Positions 25,249 to 34,383 of a stretch of DNA of 64,000 nucleotides are shown here, piece after piece. The notes under the pieces are model-generated. The model saw nothing but the letters and a program-made list of their open reading frames with translations, did no database searches and was not told where the DNA came from. How positions within the stretch are numbered: the first letter of the stretch is position 1; each line of letters begins with the position of its first letter. This stretch comes from Firmicutes bacterium FC7. Lineage in GTDB: Bacteria; Bacillota; Clostridia; Tissierellales; Tissierellaceae. Made by a program: the position numbers and the translations under genes. The stretch is taken from positions 1-64,000 of the forward strand of contig JAKELU010000011.1 in assembly GCA_022760735.1 (NCBI GenBank), read 5' to 3'.

Positions 25249-27243
25249 ATGAAACTGAAAAACAAAATCGTATTATTCACAACTTTAGTATGTATTATTA
25301 GTATTTTGTTTATTTCTGGAGTTAACTATTTATTTGCTATTACCAAGCTTAGAGATGAGGTTAATAACAAAATTCAATTGGAAGCAATCAATGTGGCAAG
25401 TGAAATTGACAACTGGATTGCTATACAAAAGACAATTTTGTTAGAATTAATTGAGGGTATGGTAGAAGCTGATAATTTTGATTATGATTATGCATGCGAT
25501 TTCCTTGCAGCAGCTAAGAAAAGAAACCCTGGCAATCACTTTTATGCAGCATTAGAAGATCAAACTTATCTTCATCCAGAACGAAGAGTAATTGATTATG
25601 ACCCAACTCAAAGAGGTTGGTATGTTGGTGCTAAGGACATTGATGATTTTTACATAGCAGATCCATATGTGGATTCAAGAACACAAAATATGGTTATTTC
25701 AATAGCTAAGGCTTTTGAAACTAAAGATGGTATCAAGGGAGTAATATCAACAGATATTCAGATAGATTATCTTGTTGATTTAGTTTCTAAGGTTAAGATA
25801 GCTGAAGACTCATATGCATTTTTGATTGATAATAATGGAAATATTGTTACACATATTAATGATGAGTACAAGCCTACACAAGATAAGACTGTTAACGTAA
25901 AAGATATTTCTAATGGAGAATTCCTAAAGATATCTGAATCAAATGAACTAGATATAAATGATAGGGCAATTGTGGATTATGACGGGGTTTTAAGATATTT
26001 TTTCTCAGGAGATGTACCAGAATCTAATTGGGTTGTAGGTATAGCTCTTGCTGAGGAATATGTAACAGGTCCAATCAATAATGTATTTAAATATACAATA
26101 CTTGGCGCTGTTCTTGTATTAACATTATCCATTCTTATTTCATTATATATATCCTATACAATAACTAAACCAATATTACATTCTGTTGAAATAGCAGAAG
26201 AAATTGGAAATCTAAACCTAATGAATGAAATTGACAATAAGGAACTTAATAGAAAAGATGAAATTGGAAAGATGTATAATTCATTTAATAACATAATAAC
26301 AAAACTAAAATTATTTATGAAAGACATGGATAACTCCATAGATACAAATTATGAAATCTATGAGAAAACTTTAAAAGAATTAAGAAAGCTTACAGAATTA
26401 GCAGAGGAAACTTCCGCAACCACTGAAGAATTATCCGCTAGTATGGAGGAAACTGCTGCATCTACAGTCACTGTAACAGAAGCTACTAGCAATATAGATA
26501 AGGCCATTGCTGATTTTACTGAGAAGATTGAAAAAGGAGCTTACACTTCAAATGCGATAAGTTCACAAGCAGACAGCTTGAGTGAGCAATTTATACAAGC
26601 AAAGCAAAATACAATGTCTATTTATGCTTCAACTAAAGAAGATATAGAAAAGGCTATTGAAGCAGCTAAGGGTGTAAGTAAGATCAATATTTTATCAAAT
26701 GCAATATTAGAAATATCTGATCAAACAAGCCTATTATCTTTAAATGCTGCAATTGAGGCTGCTAGAGCTGGAGAGTCTGGTAGGGGTTTTGCAGTTGTTG
26801 CAGATGAAATAAGAAAATTAGCTGAGGGCTCAAATAAATCTGTAATAGAGATCCAAAATGTTACTCAAGATATAACAAAGGCTGTAAATCAACTTGTTGA
26901 GAATACAAATAGTTTAATTAACTTCCTAGAAAATGATATTTTAAGAGACTATGAAATGATGGTTACTGCAGTTCAAAAATATAAGGAAGATGGCGCTTCT
27001 TTAAACGATATGATTTCAGATTTATCTGCAACTGCAGAGGAACTTTCAGCTACAGTAACTAATATTACAACATCTATGGCTGATGTATCTGTAACAGTTG
27101 AAGACTCTAACCTGGCTACTATGAATATTGCGGAAAAGAATATGAATATTGTACAAGCCATTGAAAAGATTAATTCTATTATGGAAAAGAATAAAGATGT
27201 ATCAGAAAAGCTTGAAAAAATTGTATCACAAGTAAAATATTAA
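25249..27243 (+). CDS. Methyl-accepting chemotaxis protein with a dCache-like sensor domain
   Basis: This is a transmembrane receptor signalling to CheA/CheW. A first membrane segment (about 8-29) precedes an extracellular domain of about 250 residues with RGWYVGAKD and VISIAKAF, typical of dCache_1 ligand domains. A second membrane segment (about 280-303), HAMP and the signalling hairpin follow ([33 protein letters not shown], shown by its ends). Length is 664 residues. No chemotaxis kinase genes are in the window. The ligand cannot be deduced. Confidence 0.93.
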   Translation: MKLKNKIVLFTTLVCIISILFISGVNYLFAITKLRDEVNNKIQLEAINVASEIDNWIAIQKTILLELIEGMVEADNFDYDYACDFLAAAKKRNPGNHFYAALEDQTYLHPERRVIDYDPTQRGWYVGAKDIDDFYIADPYVDSRTQNMVISIAKAFETKDGIKGVISTDIQIDYLVDLVSKVKIAEDSYAFLIDNNGNIVTHINDEYKPTQDKTVNVKDISNGEFLKISESNELDINDRAIVDYDGVLRYFFSGDVPESNWVVGIALAEEYVTGPINNVFKYTILGAVLVLTLSILISLYISYTITKPILHSVEIAEEIGNLNLMNEIDNKELNRKDEIGKMYNSFNNIITKLKLFMKDMDNSIDTNYEIYEKTLKELRKLTELAEETSATTEELSASMEETAASTVTVTEATSNIDKAIADFTEKIEKGAYTSNAISSQADSLSEQFIQAKQNTMSIYASTKEDIEKAIEAAKGVSKINILSNAILEISDQTSLLSLNAAIEAARAGESGRGFAVVADEIRKLAEGSNKSVIEIQNVTQDITKAVNQLVENTNSLINFLENDILRDYEMMVTAVQKYKEDGASLNDMISDLSATAEELSATVTNITTSMADVSVTVEDSNLATMNIAEKNMNIVQAIEKINSIMEKNKDVSEKLEKIVSQVKY

Positions 27244-27254
27244 TTTCTAATACT

Positions 27255-27282
27255 TTCACTTTATTATCAAACATTAAAGTGA
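27255..27282 (+). terminator. Weak hairpin after the chemotaxis receptor gene
   Basis: CACTTTA and TAAAGTG arms enclose a short loop; the following sequence is AT-rich but without a clear T-run. Confidence 0.35.
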
Positions 27283-27367
27283 TAATATATAAATAAGGAA
27301 ACATATTAACAGGAGTTTGTCACTATAATTTAATATACACTAATTTTCCATAAAGGAGGATTCTTAT

Positions 27368-27568
27368 ATGTTAAATGGTCGAAAAATTAGGGAATTGAGG
27401 ACACTAAAGGGGTATACTACCTTGGATTTGTCCAAATTCACTAATATCTCTAAAAGCTACTTAGAAGAATTAGAAAGAGGCGACAAGAAAAATCCATCCT
27501 TTAATAAAGTTGTATATATAGCAGATGCTCTAGGTGTCAAAGTAGATGAGTTAATATTGAAAGTATAG
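27368..27568 (+). CDS. Small Xre-family helix-turn-helix regulator
   Basis: The 66-residue protein is just a Xre/Cro-type DNA-binding domain: LRTLKGYTTLDLSKFTNISKSYLEELERG, followed by a second helix pair ending in VDELILKV. AAAGGAGG before the ATG. It resembles SinR/SlrR-like clostridial single-domain regulators but lacks a dimerisation domain. Target unknown. It is monocistronic, with a strong terminator behind it. Confidence 0.85.
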   Translation: MLNGRKIRELRTLKGYTTLDLSKFTNISKSYLEELERGDKKNPSFNKVVYIADALGVKVDELILKV

Positions 27569-27583
27569 AACTTAATATAAATC

Positions 27584-27614
27584 AAAAAGGAATGATTTAA
27601 TCATTCCTTTTTTG
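27584..27614 (+). terminator. Terminator of the Xre gene
   Basis: The perfect stem AAAAAGGAATGATT with its complement is followed by T-rich sequence, and lies directly after the Xre stop. Confidence 0.85.
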
Positions 27615-27719
27615 TTTCTTTAAAATACACACCTTTGATTGTAACGCATATTATGTAATTATAACAGGGCAATTATATGCCTTGTTATAGTAACTAAAGA
27701 TATAGAAGGAGGAACAACC

Positions 27720-28127
27720 GTGGCAGATAATAAGCAAGAAATAAGCAATGTAAATAGCAGAGACTTTATAGAAGTTAACCCTGTCTTTCCAGCTGGACCA
27801 GCTGAGAACTTATTTATAGCTGGTGCTTCAGTATTTGAGATAACAGCATTTACACCCCCAGTGCAACGTGTAACTATATTGGCAATTAATTTACCTGAAC
27901 CAGATACTTTTGGACCTTATAATGAATATGCTGCTATATTAACTGTTCAAGGTTCCGCTGAACCTTTAGAAACGCTAATTTTAGAACCAACAGAAGATAA
28001 TTCAAACTGGGCAGCATCAACATTATTATTCTTTGGTGGAACAATTCCAATGATAGATGTTGAAGTTAGACCTATTGGGTTTGAACGTGAAGGTGAAGCT
28101 ATTCTTAGAGGTCAAGTATTTCCTTAA
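27720..28127 (+). CDS. Small protein of unknown function
   Basis: The 135-residue protein is acidic and soluble, with no signal peptide, membrane segment or cysteine. It reads as short beta strands separated by Pro/Gly turns (FPAGPAENLFIAGASVFE, INLPEPDTFGPYN, RPIGFEREGEAIL). The GTG start is 6 bases after GGAGGA, and codon use looks normal for the window, so it is probably real. I recognise no family. It stands alone between the Xre regulator and a terminator. Confidence 0.65.
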   Translation: MADNKQEISNVNSRDFIEVNPVFPAGPAENLFIAGASVFEITAFTPPVQRVTILAINLPEPDTFGPYNEYAAILTVQGSAEPLETLILEPTEDNSNWAASTLLFFGGTIPMIDVEVRPIGFEREGEAILRGQVFP

Positions 28128-28146
28128 TCCCTAAGTAAATAATATA

Positions 28147-28183
28147 GCTACTGACAATTTTTAAATTGTCAGTAGCCTTTTTT
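28147..28183. terminator. Terminator after the unknown gene
   Basis: The perfect 14-bp stem of GCTACTGACAATTT and its complement (28147-28160, 28163-28176) is followed by TTTTTT on the plus strand. Confidence 0.88.
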
Positions 28184-28230
28184 AGTTAACAGTCTGTTCC
28201 CTCATTCTTGTTTGTTTAGGTGTATAAAAT

Positions 28231-28980
28231 TTACTCTTCTTTCTTTAGAAAAACATAAGTATTTTCATTTGATAGATGGTCCACATAAAAATAGTTTAAT
28301 CTATTAAAGTTTTTGATTTCTTCAACATCTTCAATTTTATTCTCTGCCATAAACCTTACCATTTCACCTCTAGCCATCTTTGCTAGGGTTCCCTTTTCCA
28401 CTACCTTGTCTCCTATTATCTCACCAAAAACACAAGTAATAAATCTAATGCTATCGTCTAAATATTTAGAGATACATTTACTATATTCTTTAGAGGCTAA
28501 GTTTACTATGCAATTGCTTTCTGAAAAAAGCTGATCTGCTATTTTTCTATTCCAAAATTCATAAAGTGATTTGTAATTATTATGGTTTATCTTTGCTTGC
28601 ATTTCCAATCTATATGGAACAACTCCATCTAATGGACGTAAAATTCCATAGAACCCTGATAAAATTCGTAAGTATTTTTCTATATATTCAATTTGATCTG
28701 TTGAAAATACACCTGGAGCCATATACTGATACTGGATTCCTTCAAATGATAGAATTGCAGGAGTCAAATTACTATATAAATCCATATTCTGTAGTCGTTT
28801 ATAGTTTAGAGAAGCTATTTTGTCATTACAATCCCATAGTAATTTTAGCTCATAATAGCTTAATCCTTTTAAGTAATCCATTAAAATTTTTGTATCCTCA
28901 ATAAATTGAGGAAGTTGATTAAAACCAAAGGAGTCTGTGTCTATATTCATCTTCTTAGCAGGTGAAATAATTATTCTCAT
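28231..28980 (-). CDS. yaaA: Peroxide stress protein YaaA (UPF0246)
   Basis: The family lowers free iron during hydrogen-peroxide stress and binds DNA. Signature features are the MRIIISPAKKM start, YQYMAPGVFSTDQIEYIEKYLRILSGFYGILRPLDG (only its ends quoted here: YQYMAPG, FYGILRPLDG), NLASKEYSK and KMARGEMVRFM. Length is 249 residues. It starts 15 bases after the DUF2200 gene and may form a unit with it. Confidence 0.92.
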   Translation of the reverse strand: MRIIISPAKKMNIDTDSFGFNQLPQFIEDTKILMDYLKGLSYYELKLLWDCNDKIASLNYKRLQNMDLYSNLTPAILSFEGIQYQYMAPGVFSTDQIEYIEKYLRILSGFYGILRPLDGVVPYRLEMQAKINHNNYKSLYEFWNRKIADQLFSESNCIVNLASKEYSKCISKYLDDSIRFITCVFGEIIGDKVVEKGTLAKMARGEMVRFMAENKIEDVEEIKNFNRLNYFYVDHLSNENTYVFLKKEE

Positions 28981-28994
28981 ATCAACCTCGTTGT

Positions 28995-29345
28995 CTATTT
29001 CCTCAAAATCTTGTCCATTGTTTTTCCCTTTGCTAACTCATCAATTAGCTTATCTAAATAGCGAATTTCCCTCATAGTTGGCTCTTCAATATCTTCTACT
29101 CTAACTCCACATACTACACCTTTAATTAAGCTTCGATTAGGGTTTAGATTAGGTGCTTCTGTAAAGAAGGTCTCAAAGTCTGTCTGTTTTTCAAGTTGAG
29201 CTTCTAACTCTTCCTGACTATATCCTGTTAGCCAACGGATAATTTCATCAACTTCCTCCTTTGTACGACCCTTTTTCTCCGCTTTAGCTACATAATGTGG
29301 ATATACTTTTGCGAAACTCATTGTATATATACTATGTTTTGACAT
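28995..29345 (-). CDS. DUF2200 family protein
   Basis: The 116-residue cytoplasmic protein matches the DUF2200 pattern: [32 protein letters not shown] (start and end shown), TGYSQEELE and [13 protein letters not shown]. The function is unknown. AAAGGAGG precedes the ATG. It lies between rlmH and yaaA, all minus strand and closely spaced. Confidence 0.85.
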   Translation of the reverse strand: MSKHSIYTMSFAKVYPHYVAKAEKKGRTKEEVDEIIRWLTGYSQEELEAQLEKQTDFETFFTEAPNLNPNRSLIKGVVCGVRVEDIEEPTMREIRYLDKLIDELAKGKTMDKILRK

Positions 29346-29366
29346 ATGATTTCCTCCTTTTTTTAA

Positions 29367-29846
29367 TTACTTATGGTATGGTTCATTTTTTATTATCCTC
29401 CAAGCCCTATAAACCTGTTCCAATAAAATCATTCTCATTAGCTGATGTGGAAAAGTCATCTTAGAGAAGGAAAGTTTAAAGTTACTTTTAGAAATAACTT
29501 CATCAGATAAGCCTAAGGAGCCACCTATTATTAATGTAATATCACTTATTCCGTCTATCATTAGATCTTCAATCTTACTTGCCAGTTCCTCAGATGTTAG
29601 TTGTTTTCCCTGTATAACTAAGGTAATTACATAAGAGCCCTGAGGTATTTTAGCTAATATCCTTTCTCCTTCCTTTTGTTTGACTATGTCCATTTCCTTT
29701 TCAGATAGATTTTCTGGAGCCTTTTCATCATCAATTTCTATGATTTCAAGATTGCAATATCTAGATAATCTCTTTGAATATTCCTTGATACCTTCTTGTA
29801 TGTATTTTTCTTTAATTTTCCCTACTGCTATTATTCTTATATTCAT
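29367..29846 (-). CDS. rlmH: 23S rRNA (pseudouridine1915-N3)-methyltransferase RlmH
   Basis: This SPOUT-class methyltransferase acts on assembled 70S ribosomes. The 159-residue protein shows the knotted C-terminal segment with [10 protein letters not shown] and [25 protein letters not shown] (ends shown), typical of RlmH. It is a usual partner of the walRK-htrA locus near the origin in Firmicutes. The 232 bases between it and tpx contain only the tpx terminator and a short GGGCGAC/GTCACCC hairpin. Confidence 0.94.
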   Translation of the reverse strand: MNIRIIAVGKIKEKYIQEGIKEYSKRLSRYCNLEIIEIDDEKAPENLSEKEMDIVKQKEGERILAKIPQGSYVITLVIQGKQLTSEELASKIEDLMIDGISDITLIIGGSLGLSDEVISKSNFKLSFSKMTFPHQLMRMILLEQVYRAWRIIKNEPYHK

Positions 29847-30033
29847 ATTAACCTACCTTCTACTTATACTTACTGTTAGTATAACATAAAGTCAATTCAC
29901 AATTCACCCCATAACCAATTCATTATTAGAAGAAATCAAGATTTTTCATATGCAGTTGTTGTACTATGCGTCTCAAGATTACAGAGAAGTGTCCAGGAAT
30001 GACTACAATAAAAATGGGCGACCATAAGTCACC

Positions 30034-30069
30034 CAAAAAAGACGATGCATTTGTAATTCTGCATCGTCT
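30034..30069 (-). terminator. Terminator of the tpx gene
   Basis: On the minus strand the 10-bp stem AGACGATGCA/TGCATCGTCT (30060-30069 and 30040-30049) is followed by six T. Confidence 0.85.
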
Positions 30070-30078
30070 CAATAGTAC

Positions 30079-30591
30079 TTATATTAACTTTTTAACTGCT
30101 TCTATTGCCTTATCATAATCAGGATGTGTAGTAACTTCTTTTACATATTCAACATACCTTACTGTATTATCCCTATCAAGAACAACTACCCCTCTGGCAA
30201 GTAATCTATTTTCTTCCATTACAAATCCATAATTTAATCCAAAGGATAGGTCTTTATGGTCTGACAAGGTAATTACTTTATCTATACCGTGAGCTCCACA
30301 GAATCTTTTTTGTGCAAATGGTAGATCAACTGATATTGTCAATATAACAACATCACCTAATTCTGCAGCAGTTTCATTGAAGTTTATAGTTTGTAGTTCA
30401 CATACGCCCGTATCTACTGAAGGAACAACACTAATAATCTTAATTCTATCTCCTGCATCCTTTAATGTATATGGTGTTAAATCATTTTTTAGTACAGTAA
30501 AATCAGGAGCTTTATCTCCAACCTTTATCTCTTTACCTAATAGTGTAACAGGGTTTCCACCCATTGTAACTATTCCTTCTCTTCTATCCAT
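30079..30591 (-). CDS. tpx: Thiol peroxidase Tpx (atypical 2-Cys peroxiredoxin)
   Basis: It reduces hydrogen peroxide and alkyl hydroperoxides using thioredoxin. The peroxidatic cysteine lies in SVDTGVCEL and the resolving cysteine in QKRFCGAHG; FSVDLP-like and DHKDLSFG segments are typical. The ATG at 30591 is 8 bases after AAAGGAG; a TTG at 30612 would add seven residues. It lies just downstream of surE with its own ribosome site. Confidence 0.95.
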   Translation of the reverse strand: MDRREGIVTMGGNPVTLLGKEIKVGDKAPDFTVLKNDLTPYTLKDAGDRIKIISVVPSVDTGVCELQTINFNETAAELGDVVILTISVDLPFAQKRFCGAHGIDKVITLSDHKDLSFGLNYGFVMEENRLLARGVVVLDRDNTVRYVEYVKEVTTHPDYDKAIEAVKKLI

Positions 30592-30663
30592 ATCATTTAC
30601 TCCTTTAAACAAAATATTTTACCACTAATGTTTAATTACCCTAAAATCATTGAAATTATTCAA

Positions 30664-31416
30664 TTACCTGAACCATTCCTTAATTGAATCCATTAGTGCT
30701 AAATTGTTTAAATCGTATCTTAAAGGAGTTAATGTAGGGTATCCCTGTGAGAGATAATATCTATCTGTACCTTCTACTAATTCACTTTCTCTTCTACCCT
30801 TTAAAGTAAAAACTCTTTCTCCATTTTCCAATTCTTCTATAAAATAATAGTCTAATATTGCGCCACCTAATGGACATATTTTCAATTCCGTATCTATGTC
30901 ATTTAATTCATAAGGTGTATTTAGGTTAAGGACAATATTTGATTTTAACAGCTTATCTTTCGTAATTTTTAATACCTTCATCGCATATTTTGCTGCTATT
31001 TTATAATTTGCTGTACCATTCATCCACTCAGAAGATACAGCTATTGAAGGTATATTATATATATTAGCTTCTACTGCTGCAGATACCGTTCCAGAATAGA
31101 TTATATCCATTCCAGAATTAAATCCAAGATTTATTCCTGAGAAAACTAAATCAATCTTATCCTGAACTATTGCCTCTACTCCAGCTCTTACACAATCAGC
31201 TGGTGTTCCTGATATGCTATAGGCTTTTGACTTTAATCCTTTTAACTCAACTTCTTTTATAATTAATGGTTGATGAAGTGTAATTGCATGGCTTTGAGCG
31301 CTTTTTTGAGATTCGGGAGCAACAATAGTTACTTCATATTCCTTCTCTAGCTCCTTAGCTAGTGTATAAATTCCTTCTGCCATTATGCCATCATCGTTAG
31401 TAAGTAATATTCTCAT
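30664..31416 (-). CDS. surE: 5'/3'-nucleotidase SurE
   Basis: This metal-dependent phosphatase acts on nucleoside monophosphates. It has the SurE start MRILLTNDDG (two Asp metal ligands), APESQKSAQSHAIT, and SGINLGFNSGMDIIYSGTVSAA (ends shown). Length is 250 residues. AGGAGGG before the ATG. It is directly downstream of the htrA paralogue on the same strand. Confidence 0.95.
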   Translation of the reverse strand: MRILLTNDDGIMAEGIYTLAKELEKEYEVTIVAPESQKSAQSHAITLHQPLIIKEVELKGLKSKAYSISGTPADCVRAGVEAIVQDKIDLVFSGINLGFNSGMDIIYSGTVSAAVEANIYNIPSIAVSSEWMNGTANYKIAAKYAMKVLKITKDKLLKSNIVLNLNTPYELNDIDTELKICPLGGAILDYYFIEELENGERVFTLKGRRESELVEGTDRYYLSQGYPTLTPLRYDLNNLALMDSIKEWFR

Positions 31417-31428
31417 ATTCCCTCCTGT

Positions 31429-32580
31429 TTAAAATTCGTTAAATGTAATCTTTTTATTTATAATACTTCCATTTCTATTTATGGTAAGAGTAGCACTGTC
31501 TCCAATTCTATATTTATATAATATTTTTCTTAAATTGGTCATGCTCTCAATTGGTTCATTATCTATTTCTAGGATAATATCCATTGGTTTCAAACCTGCT
31601 TTAGCAGCCGGTGAACCTGGTGCTATTTCAATTACTATTACACCATTATCAACTTTTAAGTCTACCCCAAATTGTCTCTCATAGACCTCCACTTCTGTTC
31701 CAGTAAAACCAATATAGACATTTTTAAAGCTACCTTCCTTTATGACTTCCTCCAATATTGGTTTTACTAGATTTATTGGAATTGAAAATCCTAAGCCTTC
31801 CCCCGACTTGATTTTAGCCGTATTTATACCAATTACTTCACCTTTTGCATTGAGCAGTGGTCCTCCACTGTTTCCAGGATTTATTGATGCATCTGTTTGT
31901 ATCAGGTCTTCAATAACATTGTACTCATCAACTTGTATTGATCTATGTAGTCCTGAAATAACACCTGAAGTAACAGATCTTTGAAAATCAAGGCCCAATG
32001 GGTTTCCAATGGCAACCGCCAGCTCCCCTACTTCCAATAAATCTGAGTTACCTAAAACTGCGGCATTAAGATTTCTTGCATTTACCTTTAAAATAGCCAA
32101 GTCCAATGCAGAGTCAAGCCATAATACCTTTCCTTCTAGCTCATCTCCATTTTCAAATAGGACATTAATCTCTTTTGCCTGACCATTTCCAATAACGTGA
32201 GCATTAGTTAGTATATATCCATTACTGTTTACAATAACCCCGGATCCTACTCCTTCCACTGGTCTAGTCCAAAAGAATTCCCGCTGCATTTGAACTGAAG
32301 TAATTCCTACTACAGAGCTAATTGCTTTCTTTGCAACTGCTGCAGTAGCATTTATGTCTTCTACAGGAGTTATTGTTATTTCATTAGTTGATATAGGTTG
32401 TCTATTGGTAAATATCTCTGGAGTAGGAATTAACTTACCATATAGATATGTAGGTGCAATATAAACGGATACGATTCCTCCAATAATACCAGCAAGTAAG
32501 GCAACTACAATATATGAAAATATCCCTCTTCTTCTTGGTGGTCTATTATAGTTTTGATAATGATAATTATAATTATCCAC
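31429..32580 (-). CDS. HtrA-type membrane serine protease of the WalRK locus
   Basis: Paralogue of the protease at 44-1270, with a shorter N-terminus rich in Asn/Tyr/Arg, one membrane segment (about 22-42), triad His128, Asp160 and Ser238, and a C-terminal PDZ domain (about 295-380). The GTG start follows AGGAGGTATTATC. The position after walJ corresponds to the htrC/yycK place of the Bacillus wal operon. The two proteases share most of the catalytic region, so duplication is likely. Confidence 0.92.
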   Translation of the reverse strand: MDNYNYHYQNYNRPPRRRGIFSYIVVALLAGIIGGIVSVYIAPTYLYGKLIPTPEIFTNRQPISTNEITITPVEDINATAAVAKKAISSVVGITSVQMQREFFWTRPVEGVGSGVIVNSNGYILTNAHVIGNGQAKEINVLFENGDELEGKVLWLDSALDLAILKVNARNLNAAVLGNSDLLEVGELAVAIGNPLGLDFQRSVTSGVISGLHRSIQVDEYNVIEDLIQTDASINPGNSGGPLLNAKGEVIGINTAKIKSGEGLGFSIPINLVKPILEEVIKEGSFKNVYIGFTGTEVEVYERQFGVDLKVDNGVIVIEIAPGSPAAKAGLKPMDIILEIDNEPIESMTNLRKILYKYRIGDSATLTINRNGSIINKKITFNEF

Positions 32581-32591
32581 GATAATACCTC

Positions 32592-33389
32592 CTACTCTAA
32601 AATATAAACACAGGTTGCCTTATCTCTATGTGATAAATTAAGTCTTATATCCTTATCTACATCTAATCCTTGACTAAGGATACCATCTCTAACAGTATTA
32701 TATGCCAGTTCAGGCAAGTTATTATCCTGGCTTAAATGAGCAAGTACAACAATCTCTCCATTGCCTGATAAAACATCTCCTAATATTTCTCCTGCTGCAT
32801 CATTTGATAGATGGCCACGGGTACTCATTATCCTTTTCTTCAAATGCCATGGATAACTACCTTCACGTAGCATTTTTATATCATGGTTGGATTCCATAAA
32901 ATATAAGTTTGAATTTTTTATTTCATTCCGTATATTATCATTTATCCATCCAGTATCAGTGATTACACTTATCTTTATTTTTTTATAATATATAATGTAA
33001 CCAACTGGGTCTAAGGCATCATGGGATACACTTATGGGTAAAATACTTAAATCATTAAAGTCAAGAGCATAGTTTGTTTTAAATATCTTTGTATTCTTCT
33101 CCTTAATATTTTTTATAATTGGTGTCATACCAACCCATGTGTTAGAATTAGCATATATAGGTATATCATATCTTCTAGAAAAAACACCCACTCCTAAAGT
33201 ATGATCCACATGTTCATGGGTTACAAATATTGCATCTATGGTATTTGCTTTTACATCAATTGATGACAATAGTTCTTCAATCTTTTTTCCACTAAATCCT
33301 GCATCTATTAAAATTCTTGTATTATCAGTCTCTATATACTGACAGTTCCCACTACTGCCACTGGATAAAGAGCAAAACTTTATTGACAT
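32592..33389 (-). CDS. walJ: WalJ/YycJ metallo-beta-lactamase-fold protein
   Basis: The protein is cytoplasmic, with the MBL motif THEHVDHTLG near residue 60, and begins with the YycJ start MSIKFCSLSSGSSGNC. It is implicated in coordinating cell division and replication and as a 5'-to-3' exonuclease-like enzyme, though the exact role is debated. The ATG at 33389 follows GGGGG; an alternative at 33422 is unlikely. It lies between yycI and htrA as in other Firmicutes. Confidence 0.93.
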   Translation of the reverse strand: MSIKFCSLSSGSSGNCQYIETDNTRILIDAGFSGKKIEELLSSIDVKANTIDAIFVTHEHVDHTLGVGVFSRRYDIPIYANSNTWVGMTPIIKNIKEKNTKIFKTNYALDFNDLSILPISVSHDALDPVGYIIYYKKIKISVITDTGWINDNIRNEIKNSNLYFMESNHDIKMLREGSYPWHLKKRIMSTRGHLSNDAAGEILGDVLSGNGEIVVLAHLSQDNNLPELAYNTVRDGILSQGLDVDKDIRLNLSHRDKATCVYILE

Positions 33390-33503
33390 TACATTTCCCC
33401 CATTATATAGTATCACTTTCATTCTGAAAGTGTCTCAATTTTTTAAGCTCCTCTAATTTAAGTAAATAAGTAATTGATATTGTATATTATATAATTATAG
33501 CAT

Positions 33504-33528
33504 AAAAAAAGAAGGAATAACTCCTTCT
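33504..33528 (-). terminator. Intrinsic terminator after yycI
   Basis: On the minus strand a 7-bp stem, AGAAGGA with TCCTTCT, overlaps the stop codon and is followed by seven T. It separates yycHI from walJ-htrA, so the latter would need their own promoter or read-through. Confidence 0.8.
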
Positions 33529-34372
33529 AATTATTATCGATGAACACCTTGTATCCATCATTAAACTGTACTCTCCAAGCAGGCATCGTACTTCCCTGCT
33601 GTACCTCTCTTGGATCTTCACTATAGCCATGTCTTTCTGGATCAAAATAATAGCATATTGATATATCTGTTATTGTTCTTCCATAAACCTCTTCCATGCT
33701 AAGTAACCCTAATAAGGATTTTGGTGCAGAGCTAATACTTATTGATTTATCACCGAAGTCTTTAGTATTGAGCCAGTTTCTCTGAATCTTTGTTACACCA
33801 GTATTATCAACCTGTATATTTGTAAAGGTTGTTTCTAAATATATATCATCAAATTGCTTAGTAAATTCAAGATTATAAATTCCATTAACTATTCTTATGA
33901 AGGATAGTTTCATATCTGAGGTAGAAATATTTCTCTCTTGAAGAAAATCTGTAGCAATTTCAATAGCTTCCTCTTGGGAGGTTATATTGTATTTATCCCC
34001 TTGGTTTTCTGCCTCATAAATGATGAGCTTTTGGTTAATTATACTTATTAATTCATTATTATGTTTTATTTCAACAAGGCCCTCTCCCTTTGAACTTATG
34101 GTACCATTACCATTAAAGAAATCTTTATTTAGCTTTTCAGGACTATTAATTTCATATTCAACTGATAGACTCAATAGGCTAGGTATAGTTTTTGGTATTT
34201 CTGTATCAATTTCAATATCCTTGTTTTTTAATAATCTAATTACATCCTCAATAAACTCATCATTGAGTGTTGTATCCTTCGAATTCTCGTTTATATATAA
34301 CACATATGCCAATAGTATATTGGTTATTATTAATGCAACTATTAATATTGTTTTTGCTTTTGACCAATCCAT
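33527..34372 (-). CDS. yycI: YycI, accessory regulator of WalK
   Basis: A single membrane segment (about 7-27) anchors a 281-residue extracellular domain. MDWSKAKTILIVALI and the C-terminal two-component-regulatory YycI domain (GYKVFIDNN end) are recognisable. In Bacillus, YycH and YycI bind WalK and tune its activity. The start ATG is 11 bases from the yycH stop. It is distant from Bacillus YycI. Confidence 0.85.
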   Translation of the reverse strand: MDWSKAKTILIVALIITNILLAYVLYINENSKDTTLNDEFIEDVIRLLKNKDIEIDTEIPKTIPSLLSLSVEYEINSPEKLNKDFFNGNGTISSKGEGLVEIKHNNELISIINQKLIIYEAENQGDKYNITSQEEAIEIATDFLQERNISTSDMKLSFIRIVNGIYNLEFTKQFDDIYLETTFTNIQVDNTGVTKIQRNWLNTKDFGDKSISISSAPKSLLGLLSMEEVYGRTITDISICYYFDPERHGYSEDPREVQQGSTMPAWRVQFNDGYKVFIDNN

Positions 34373-34383
34373 GTAATCACCAA

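Noticed and set aside
27649-27675. Possible WalR box TGTAAC...TGTAAT before the unknown gene
   Set aside because: The spacing between half-sites is eight bases, not five.
29850-30033. A possible small RNA or gene between rlmH and tpx
   Set aside because: No reading frame, conserved fold or promoter could be supported; only a short GGGCGAC/GTCACCC hairpin next to the tpx terminator.
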